This document shows positions 55,905 through 64,000 of a DNA stretch of 64,000 bases, piece after piece. Source of the DNA: Alnus glutinosa. Its lineage: Eukaryota > Streptophyta > Magnoliopsida > Fagales > Betulaceae. A model generated the notes under the pieces. The model saw only the letters and a program-made list of their open reading frames with translations. It had not been told where the DNA came from and did no database searches. Made by a program: the position numbers and the translations under genes. Each line of letters starts with the position of its first letter. The stretch's first letter is position 1. Location of the stretch: positions 21,350,487 to 21,414,486 of the forward strand of contig NC_084893.1 in the NCBI RefSeq assembly GCF_958979055.1, read 5' to 3'.

Positions 55905-56270
55905 CTCGGCAAGGATTGATTCGAGAATGCTTTCTTCTTGCTCTCGGCTAGGACTGATCCGAGAGTTTTCTTCTTGTACTCAGCTAGGACTGATCTGAGA
56001 GTTTTCTTTTTGTACTCGGCTAGGACTGATCCGAGACTCTCGGCTAGGACTGATCCAAGAGTTTTCTTCTTGTACTCGGCTAGGACTGATCCGAGAGTTT
56101 CTTCTTGCACTCGGCTAGGACTGATCCGAGACTCTCAGCTAGGACTGATCCAAGAGTTTTCTTCTTGTACTCGGCTAGGACTGATCCGAGAGTTTCTTCT
56201 TGCACTCGGCTAGAACTGATTCAAGACTTTTCTTCTTGCTCCCGGCTAGGACTGATTCAAGAGACCTTTG
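55905..56270. repeat. minisatellite with 36/35/24-bp units
   Basis: The core GGCTAGGACTGATCCGAGA recurs 11 times, starting at 55908, 55946, 55982, 56018, 56042, 56078, 56113, 56137, 56173, 56208 and 56244. Spacings 24+36+35 occur twice in succession, a 95-bp higher-order unit. Open frames on both strands (55868-56110 minus, 55938-56213 plus) are repeat-derived. Confidence 0.92.
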
Positions 56271-56492
56271 CCTGCAAAAGAAGCGACATCAACGGGTTCC
56301 CGGTCCCTAGACCGGGAACACTCCGATGCTTAAGTCAGCTCTATTCTTTTATTCTAAAAATACTTATTCCCAAAATCTGGGGAATTTTCTGTCTTTTATT
56401 ATAACATGTCTGAGTTAAAAATAAAAGTCTAGTTCTTTGCAAACATAAATGCTAAAAATAAAAGTCTAGCCTGAAATTCACGAGAGTCCTTT

Positions 56493-57977
56493 TTATGGGA
56501 TCACGGGCAGATACTGTTGTTGCCTCGGTTCTCTATGCCGTGGGCTTCTGCTTCCTCGGTTCTCTCTTCTTTCTATGTCATCTCGGGGATCATTCTCTTG
56601 ATGCCTCTCGTCTAGCTGAGGACGGTCTCGGGGATAGTAATCCCATGGCTGCTGATCTCGGGGCTGATAGTCCTGATGATTTCGAGGCCTGTTATTTCCT
56701 TGCTGGTTTCGTTTTTCTCCCAAGAACCGAACCAGCTTGCCATTCTTTATGAATTCTTCTATTAACAACCTTAGGGTTACGCACCCCTCGGTGTAATGAC
56801 CTACTTGTTTATGAAAATCACAATATTTGCCTGCATTCCTGTAAGGAGGATTACCTGGTATCTTTTGTGGTTCCCGAAATGCCGGATCTCTTTTTATCTC
56901 CATAAGGACTTCTGATATCTCGGCATTGAGAGGTGTAAAATTGTAATCTTTGAACTTCTTTACCTGCCTCTGCTCTTCCCCATCAGCTTTCTTGAATTCT
57001 TCCTTTTCTTTTCTGGGGTTGTCTCTCGGGGTGGCCTAGAACTAGCCATAGACTTCAGCGTTTCTTCCTGATTGATGAATTCTTCTATCTTATCCATGAG
57101 GCCCTGCAAGGTACTCGGTTGCTTCCGGACCAACTTCTTCATCAAAGGCTCCTCGGGTGAAATTCCTTGATAAATGGCAGCAAAGACCATATCCTCGGTT
57201 GGATCTTCGACCGTTACCTTCTCTCGGTTAAACCGAGCCATGAACTCCTTAAGACTTTCGTTGCTTTGCTGGTGCAATGATAGCAAATATCCTGAAGGCT
57301 TCTTCCTTGTTCGGAAAGCTAGAAATTCGGTTACGAATATTTTGGACAACTCCTTGAACTAATAAACGGAATTCGGGGGCAGCTTCCTGAACCAGTCTCG
57401 GGCATTCCCCGAAAGAGTAAGAGGGAAGGCCCGACATGCTAGTCCCGTGAAGGTCTAGATGAGCTCGAAAATTCTCTAGGTGATCCAAGGGATCTCCGTC
57501 TCCTGCATAACTTAGAATTTGGGGTACCTTAAACTTCTCGGGAAGCCGATAGTTTGCCACCCGTCTGGTGAAGGGTGAGTTTGTACCCATTAGGAGCTTG
57601 TCCACCACTACGGATCTGCTTTTGTCCTTTCTTTCCATCTCCATGTACGTGCACCTTCTCTCCAGCTCGGCAATAACTCTGCTCAGATCTCCTTGGCGAT
57701 CATCCTCCCTCTAAGGATTAGTGTTGCTGTTGTGATCTTCTTCCTCACGCTCATCCCTGTTCATCTCGAGATTGGGCTGTTCCGGCCTCCTGCGCAGCAA
57801 CTCGGCATTCCGCTGTGTTAAGGATTCAATTTGGGCTTCCAGCGCTGCTATGCGATCTTGATCTCCACCCCCCGGGGGAGGGTTCGGTGGAGGCTGCGAA
57901 TTATTCTGAATAACTGGCTCCATTCGGACTATGGGCTCTCGGTTGGTCTGGCTTCCGGAACGTTTGTTCATCACCAT
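56493..57977 (-). pseudogene. gag of the nested Ty3/Gypsy-like element
   Basis: Met at 57977 opens a Pro/Gln-rich N terminus with a short coiled coil (Arg-Ile-Ala-Ala-Leu-Glu-Ala-Gln-Ile). A stop near 57710, a frameshift near 57430 and a stop near 56955 break the frame. The retrotransposon gag domain spans about 57580-57000. The C-terminal part (56903-56493) has Cys-Asp-Phe-His-Lys and Gly-His-Tyr-Thr-Glu-Gly-Cys, the modified zinc-binding motif of Tat-type gags, then an Arg/Pro/Gln-rich tail. No pol follows. Confidence 0.85.
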
Positions 57978-58037
57978 GCTAGATCTTCTTTTTCTTTTAT
58001 GAGAAACGAATAATCGTTCCCACAGACGGCGCCAAAC

Positions 58038-58581
58038 TGTTGGTACAGTTTCCGTATGGTGTGAATCTGCACGTTCTTCTGATGTTCTTCATGCTTCTTA
58101 ATAATTCTGCAAAACAACAAAAACTAAGGGACCCTTCCGGGGGTCCTCTCCGATGCCTAAATTAGCTTCTATAAGAAAATAATACTCTGTGCATAAAAAC
58201 TGAGTCTTCGTTTATACCTGGGGTATGGGCCTATTTATAGGCAAAGAGGTGGAGTCATAGCTGGATTAGAATTCCTGCTCCTTGTCGATCTAGAACTGCT
58301 GTCAGAGTTCTAATCGAGATCTAGAAATGATGTCAGAGTTCTAATTGGACTCTGATCTTTTATTAGACTTCTAATCTGATATCTTCTTAGACTTCTGATC
58401 TGATCATTCTTCTTATCTGATTGGACCATAAGTCCTATCCCAATTCTATCAGGGATAGGACTACTGATCAAACTATACTTGGGCTAATTAGAATCCTATC
58501 CCAATTCTCTGATTTATCTGAAGTAGTTGTTAAATGTCTATCTCCTCCTTGGATCGGGTTGAGTGGAATTTATCCCCAACA
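58038..58581 (-). repeat. LTR (5' LTR of the nested element)
   Basis: 544 bp; adjoins the tRNA-Asp-like primer site at 58037 and below (minus strand). Confidence 0.95.
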
Positions 58582-58586
58582 GATGT

Positions 58587-59066
58587 GATATTCACTAAGA
58601 CGATTGTACCACATGCGTCCGGATTACTTTAACCCGTATAAAGATCTTTGTATCTAGATATAACAAATACTTCGAGATTTAGAATTGTATGTTTTAGGCA
58701 TTCTGTATCTTTTAGGGATTTTTATGTATATATCATTATCAAGATATCCATATCAATATGTTGTAACCACATCCATTAAATGCATATCCAGACTTTCTGT
58801 AACTACCAAACTAATCAAAAATCTAAATGTAATTGCATCCACTACAAGGGAATATGTTTATTCATAATCAATACTAGGTTTTTGCGGGAAACTTGTGCAA
58901 CAAGTCTTGTTTTATATCTCACAATTTCATTTTTCTCATTACATTTTCGTACAAATATCCACTTGTATCTAACAAACGATACACCTTCAAGTGTTTGGAC
59001 TATAGGTCTAAATACTTCACGTTTTGCTAGTGAGTTCAATTCTGCCTGAATTACTTCCTTCCACAT
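58587..59066 (-). pseudogene. Copia reverse transcriptase N-terminal part
   Basis: Carries Tyr-Lys-Thr-Arg-Leu-Val-Ala-Gln near the start, then in the next frame Met-Asp-Val-Val-Thr and Tyr-Gly-Leu-Lys with stops. It ends near the Leu-Ser-Glu-Tyr stretch at the nested insertion. The catalytic Tyr-Val-Asp-Asp part is missing on both sides of the insertion, so it was deleted earlier. Confidence 0.85.
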
Positions 59067-59237
59067 TGGCCAATCATTTCTGCAACAACATTCTTTGACG
59101 GATTATGGTTCAATATCATCATTACTTCTGGTAATGTCAAATGCATATGAAAATATATTGTTGACAAAAGTTTTACTTCTATCCAATATTTCTCATGTAC
59201 TTATATAATTTATTGAGATCTCATTATTTTTAGGTAT

Positions 59238-59695
59238 CTATTCCTCTTCAGGGGCTAACTTTTCAGGAGATTCCTCTTTGAGGGATTCATTTTTAGGATA
59301 ATTTTGTACAAAAAGTTTGGATGAATCAATTTTTGTTGCCTGTTTTGTGGGTAAGGCCTCTTCAGGAGCACCGATTTCATTTCGTTGTGTTTTTCTCTTC
59401 CGAAGAATCTTATCATTTGCACCAATAAGTCTTCCACACTTCAAGTGTACCTTAGACTCATTTGTTGTTGTATTAATTGATTGTCCTACATGGACTTCTA
59501 TCTTATTGGAGTATTAGTAGCTGAAATGTGAGACTTAACTATTTTCTTGTTGCCAATAAATGCTCCTGGCAATTGATTTGCAATACTCTGCAAATGAATG
59601 ATCCTCTGAACTTCTAGTTCACATTGATTTGTACGAGGACCAAAATGAGATAACGTCAAATTATTCCAAGTGGTTTTTTGTTGTGTTTTTGGCAA
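59238..59695 (-). pseudogene. Copia integrase-RT linker
   Basis: Charged, Lys/Glu-rich frames (59498-59695 and 59238-59444) between integrase and RT of the minus-strand Copia; no domain of their own. Confidence 0.6.
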
Positions 59696-59699
59696 CGAC

Positions 59700-60633
59700 T
59701 TTTCTCTCCCTAGTGATGGGAATATGTTTTCATCAAAATGACAATCTTTAAAACGTGCTTTAAAAATATCACTAGTTAAAGGCTCGAGATATCTAATAAT
59801 AGAGAGAGAATCAAAACCAATATAAATCCCAAGTCTACTCTAAAGTCCCATCTTAGTGCGTTGAGGTTGAGCAATTTGAACATATACAGCATAACCAAAA
59901 ATACGAAAATGAAAAATATTTGATAGTTGACCAAATGCAAGTTGTAAAGAAGAATATTTTTGGTAAGATGTTGGTTTGATTCGAACTAATGATACATCAT
60001 GTAATTTTGCTTGTCCCCAAGCATGAACAGATAGTTTTGATTTCATAAGCAAATGCTGAACAATTAACTAAAGTCGTTTAATAAATAATTTAGTTAAACC
60101 ATTTTGAGTATGGGTATGAGCAACCCAATGTTCAACATTAATACCAATTTACATGTAATAGTCATAAAATGCTTGAGATGAAAATTCACCTACATTATCC
60201 ATCTGAATAAATTAAATTGGATAATCAGAAAATTGTGTCTGTAATCTAATTATTTTGGCAAGAAGTCTAGCAAATGCAACATTACTAGTAGAAAGCAGAC
60301 AAACATGTGACTATCTAGTTGATGCATCTATTAAAGCCATAAAATATCTAAATTGCCCACATGGAGGGTGAATCGAACCATATATATTCCCTTGAGTTTT
60401 TTGTAAAAATGATGGAGATTCAATAATTACCTTAGAAGGGGATGGTTTGATAACAAGTTTACCTTGAGAACATACAGCATAAAGATAAGCCTTGGTAAAA
60501 GAATCTTCTGGTTCTTTAAGGGATGTCCATGAGAGTTCTCAATTATTCGAGGCATCATAATTGTTTTCGAATGTCCAAGGCGATCATGCCAAAGCATAAA
60601 CATCTTTGGATTAAAGCACTTCTGGTGCATCAC
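59700..60633 (-). pseudogene. Copia integrase
   Basis: Starts with Leu-Trp-His-Asp-Arg-Leu-Gly-His (zinc-binding domain, near 60590). The core continues through stops, including an Asp-Asn-Val-Gly-Glu-Phe segment near 60190 and His-Ala-Trp-Gly-Gln-Ala-Lys-Leu-His near 60010, then the Phe-Gly-Tyr-Ala-Val-Tyr C-terminal region near 59890. Not functional. Confidence 0.8.
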
Positions 60634-61171
60634 AACATGTGATTAAATTGTTATTATTGTTGTATAATACAACTTGGAAGAGAAAGTAGACAGTTTTTTC
60701 AATGAGTTTCTGGCCCGAAATTGTTGAAGTAATATAAAGATATTCGTCACTACCTTCATTAGTGGTTTTAACATGATAACCATTTAAACGAATATCTTTC
60801 AAACTGATTAAATTTATTCTAGATTCAGTAAAATACAAAGCATCGTCAATATAAAATTTTGTTCTTTTTGACAATATGATATTCGCTCTTCTTGAGCCTT
60901 CAATTAGGTTTGATGAACTTGATATAGTATTGACACTAGCTTTATTTAATATTAAGTATTGAAAATATTTCTTAACTCTAAGAATTGTGTGCGCTGTACA
61001 ACTGTCTGCTAGACACAAATCTTCACCAATCATCTTGAAATTAATCATTCCATCAGTATGAGCCATGCCTCCATATATAAATAGATAAAAAAAATTAATT
61101 ACAAAATACAACATAATATGATAGAAACATAAAGAAAACATATTAATTGTTGTAGACATATTCATCACCAA
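60611..61171 (-). pseudogene. Copia protease region
   Basis: Leu-Ala-Asp-Ser-Cys-Thr-Ala-His-Thr is a diverged Copia protease active site (normally Asp-Ser-Gly/Ala). It is followed by the Asn-Leu-Ile-Ser-Leu segment usual before integrase. The N-terminal 50 residues read hydrophobic and are probably frame noise. Confidence 0.75.
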
Positions 61172-61315
61172 TTAAAAGATCAGTTTTTTCTGTTAGAATC
61201 TACAAAGAAATTAGAAACATCAAGATGAGTGATACCCTCTCAATTTGGAATATCAAGAAAAACCAGAGTATCTACAGGATCACTGTGATTAGCAAAATTC
61301 ATTTCAATTCCCTCT

Positions 61316-61347
<32 letters not shown>

Positions 61348-61389
61348 TTTTATGGAGGCTTGATATTTAAGCATACGACAGGTACGCGA

Positions 61390-61668
61390 CTAATATTCTT
61401 TCATACCACACCTGTAACATTTATCTTCATAATTATTTGTAGGTTTATTCTGTAAACCCTTGTTTTTCATTTTGTTTCGCCTCAGTATGGTTCCACTTCT
61501 AGTGTTAGAATTTCTTTTGTAAGAATTATGAGTACATTTCCTTTTACCTTTATAATTTTTTCTACCACGTCCCCGATTATGGTTTCCTTTATTACTATGA
61601 AATGAGGTTCTATTTGCTTCAGGAAATGGTATAGAACCCGTTGAACGAGATTGATGATTTTTCATTAA
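61390..61668 (-). pseudogene. Copia gag C terminus with zinc knuckle
   Basis: Basic, Arg/Asn/Lys-rich tail ending in Cys-Tyr-Arg-Cys-Gly-Met, the first half of a CCHC knuckle. The rest of gag is missing or unrecognisable. Confidence 0.7.
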
Positions 61669-62000
61669 TAGCCCATTGTTTTAATGAGGCAGTACAAGAA
61701 TAATGTATTATTTTTTCCTTTGCCACATGTTTTTTTCACCGGGTTTTCCTTGGCAAGGTGTTAACGAGGCATATTCTTAGTATATGATCATCCAAGGGTT
61801 ATGAATGCATTAATGCATTTGGTGGATGACCATTTATTTCTATCTCTTGAAATTCTATATATTCATGTCACATTTTAGAATTCCTATAACATTCATTTAA
61901 TACATTGATGTAGCATTTTAAGTATTAGGATCTTCTCCAGCTCAATTGAATTGGAGAGTATCTTGTTAGTTGTAGAGTAGGGGCATTTTGCAAAATAAAA
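61669..62000 (+). mobile_element. possible Copia 3' end/LTR fragment
   Basis: Contains CACCGGGTTTTCCTTGGCAAGG, then TTAACGAGGCA and ATGATCATCCAAGGG, which looks like the non-coding segment before the polypurine tract of plant Copia elements, in plus orientation and therefore not part of the minus-strand element. Limits are uncertain. Confidence 0.35.
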
Positions 62001-62338
62001 AAGAATCATACATAGTTCCTAAGAACTAGTTTCACATATTGCAATATATTTACGTTGTTTTGTTGTTTTCTTTGATTTTACAACGTCCACACTAATTTGG
62101 TTTTTTATTTTTTTATTTTTGTTTTCTATTTGCTCAAAAGAAAAACCAAAAGGGTAGGGAAGATATTTATGCCATTCTCCCCAAAGCCCAGGGGCATTTC
62201 CCAACGTCCAAATATCCCACTACAAATAAAACCCCCCCCCAAAAGGCCAAAACCCTCGTTTCATCCACTTGCACACCCTTCTCTCTAGGGTTTTTCAGCT
62301 TCTCGGGAATTCTATCTTTGATTCTCGGCGCAACAGCC

Positions 62339-64000
62339 ATGGCGATACACTCTCTCTCTCGCTCTCTCCCCAAAACCCTAACCCTAGCCTCCTTCCTCTC
62401 CCGCTCTTTCGCCACCTCCAACGCTGCCGCTTCCTCTCGCTCCGCTATCTCCTCCCTCTCTCTCCTCCGCCCCCTGGCCGCAGCCGGTGTGGTCCTCCGC
62501 CGTGTCTCTTCCGCGGCTCCGTTGAGAGGGTTTGCGACGCGCGCGACGTCGTCATCGCTCAACGATCCGAACCCCAACTGGTCGAACCGTCCCCCCAAGG
62601 AGACGATCATGCTCGACGGTTGCGATTTCGAGCACTGGCTCGTTGTTGTGGAGAAGCCCGAGGGCGACCCCACCAGGGACGAGATCATCGATAGCTACAT
62701 CAAAACCCTAGCCAAGGTTATTGGAAGGTAATGAGTTTTTCCATCTCTCGTTTTTATTTGATATTGTCTCTGTTTGGTTGCTGAGAAAATCTACGGAAAT
62801 GACCGAAAGTGAACATGGATTAATGTAAAGGATATATCTTTTTATTTTAATCGTTCTCTTAACGAGATTTTAGGTTCTGTTGAGTTGACAATATTGGTTT
62901 ATATTCATTATCTTGTTTAAATCCTCGATATAATTGTACGAATGTGATGGTTTTACATGTGTGTGTGTTTGACTGTCAAGAAAACGACATGGAAGGGGAA
63001 AAAATGGCATATGAGGTTTTTTGGTGTTATGGGTTCTGAGAGGGAGTGCTCTTTAGATATGGTGTCTAAACTTTCACACTCACTTTGCTGGAGAATCTGG
63101 CTTTGATAGATTTCTATCCATACATTTATCGGTGGTTCTCTGTTTCCTATTAGCTCAGTGAGAATTTTTTTTCCCAGTTTATGTCGTAAGTAAATATACA
63201 GTACGCTATTTTATTTGTTGAGTTGAGATGGGTGGAAAGTAATATACAGGACATGATTTTTTTATTTTTTATTTTTGCTTTGAGTTGGTTTGAAAGTTTT
63301 CATATTCTTTGAGATAATTTAGGTGGAATAAATTATATTTTCAGGTTGGTTTAAGTCCATAACATCTGTTAAAATGCCCTCCCTTTCAAGTTTGAGTTGG
63401 TTCTCCATTTCCTATATGAAGTTGGATTGTTATTGACAATTTCAATGTTGTATGGCTATGCTATGTATCATGTGCGCGCTTCAGAAAAGCTTATGCTACA
63501 CATCATATGTGTGTTCGCATGTATCTAGTTTGTCTAAGTTCTTTGTTGTATTTTGTATGTGTCTTACAGTGAGGAAGAAGCAAGGATGAAGATCTACTCA
63601 GTTTCTACAAGATGCTACTATGCATTTGGGGCTCTTGTGTCTGAAGAAATATCATACAAGCTCAAAGGTTGATCTTCTTTGAACTTGCTCTGCTTCTGCT
63701 GTTGCTTTATAAATGTTAATATTCATTAATATGTTTGGTCAGTGGAAATTTTCATGGATTTTTTTTTTTGAATGTTTCAGAAGTCCCCGGAGTCAGATGG
63801 GTTCTTCCTGATTCATATTTGGATGTTAGGAACAAAGATTATGGAGGTAAGGGTGTGTGTATTTTATCACGTAGCATTTGAAGGCTACTAAAAAGAAGTC
63901 ATGCTATGGTATGTAGTGTAATATTTTGAGAGTAATAATTTCTTGTTTATTGAATTTGAAGGAATCAAAAGGTAATTGTCCTAAGTTCATTTTTTTTTGT
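62339..64000 (+). CDS. MORF8: MORF8/RIP1-like organellar RNA editing factor, copy 2 (cut by window end)
   Basis: Exons in the window: 62339-62727, 63570-63667, 63781-63846; exon 4 and beyond lie outside. GT-AG junctions keep the frame. The start matches copy 1; an in-frame Met at 62318 is also possible. An N-terminal targeting peptide is followed by the MORF domain, with [33 protein letters not shown] and Asp-Ser-Tyr-Leu-Asp-Val all conserved. This makes it the better candidate for the working gene. Introns align with those of copy 1 (47692-49874), showing a recent duplication about 14.6 kb apart. Confidence 0.87.

Larger units (their letters stand above)
55128..58581 (-). mobile_element. non-autonomous Ty3/Gypsy-like element, gag only
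   Basis: LTRs 55128-55671 and 58038-58581 are both 544 bp and nearly identical, with TGTTGG...CCAACA ends. The TSD is perfect: GATGT at 55123-55127 and 58582-58586. On the minus strand the primer site after the 5' LTR reads TTTGGCGCCGTCTGTGGGAA, tRNA-Asp-like, and a purine tract (TTAGGGGGTAAC) precedes the 3' LTR. Only gag is encoded, plus a minisatellite between gag and the 3' LTR. No protease, RT or integrase. High LTR similarity suggests a fairly recent insertion that needed proteins from another element. Confidence 0.95.
54848..61668 (-). mobile_element. degenerate Ty1/Copia retrotransposon with nested LTR element
   Basis: On the minus strand gag zinc knuckle, protease, integrase, linker, RT and RNase H follow one another from 61668 down to 54848, with many stops. 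A 3454-bp LTR element (55128-58581) sits between RT and RNase H. Joining the flanks shows that a large part of RT was already deleted. No LTR pair could be defined. Confidence 0.88.

Noticed and set aside
55868..56213. Repetitive open frames on both strands
   Set aside because: Products of the 24/36-bp minisatellite whose units lack stops; no independent gene signal.
1..64000. CRISPR arrays, bacterial operons, phage or defence systems
   Set aside because: Intron-exon structure, repeat types and codon patterns are those of a plant nuclear genome; no spacer-repeat arrays were seen.
1..64000. tRNA genes
   Set aside because: No cloverleaf with intact A and B boxes was recognised by eye; primer-binding sites of retroelements resemble tRNA ends only. 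A tRNAscan-SE run would settle it.

Overview
The window looks like a gene-poor stretch of a plant nuclear genome, most likely a woody core eudicot. Genes have GT-AG introns, intergenic DNA is AT-rich, and the repeats include Copia, chromovirus, Cassandra, L1-type LINE and caulimovirid-derived sequence. The species cannot be fixed from the sequence alone. Genes (exon chains read by eye): a two-domain DJ-1/PfpI protein (+, 11789-20675, 8 exons, 428 aa); a CRPK1-type receptor-like cytoplasmic kinase (+, 32488-36803, 6 exons, 384 aa); an intronless half-size ABCG transporter (-, 37348-39117, 589 aa); and two paralogous MORF8/RIP1-type organellar RNA-editing factors (+, 47692-49874, and + 62339 to beyond the window end).

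Layout. 1-11200: retroelement debris, namely an LTR-like region split by a 907-bp TIR element with a 62-bp GC-rich minisatellite, a broken Copia element whose gag is split by an 1817-bp LTR-like insertion, and a duplicated hAT fragment. 11789-20675: the DJ-1 gene; its 4.5-kb intron 4 holds a 5'-truncated LINE that itself carries a Cassandra TRIM with 5S-rRNA-like LTRs. 21620-28377: a long-TIR element carrying an AAA-ATPase gene fragment, then a decayed chromovirus with both LTRs and a perfect TSD. 29176-30030: a hAT-like MITE. 30760-39120: the kinase and ABCG genes, convergent. 39838-45530: foldback elements, a perfect 55-bp inverted repeat and an endogenous caulimovirid remnant. 45564-47556: a long-TIR element carrying an MPS1 gene fragment. 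47692-49874: MORF copy 1. 50250-53282: a long-TIR element carrying an antisense SCL6/HAM-type GRAS fragment, then an empty relative of the AAA-ATPase carrier. 54848-61668: a minus-strand Copia with a nested gag-only LTR element (perfect TSD). 62339-end: MORF copy 2.

The most notable theme is gene-fragment capture. Three foldback elements with unrelated terminal repeats each carry part of a different host gene (AAA-ATPase, MPS1, SCL6/HAM), all broken. Insertions with recognisable target duplications (ATATG, GATGT, TATCT, CACCG, TTA and a 17-bp LINE-type TSD) let much of the insertion order be read. MORF copy 1 has about 2.5 kb of such elements about 140 bp upstream of its ATG and ends in a stop codon that appears to come from transposon sequence; copy 2 lacks the upstream insertion. 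Nothing here looks like a bacterial-style system: no CRISPR, operon or phage.
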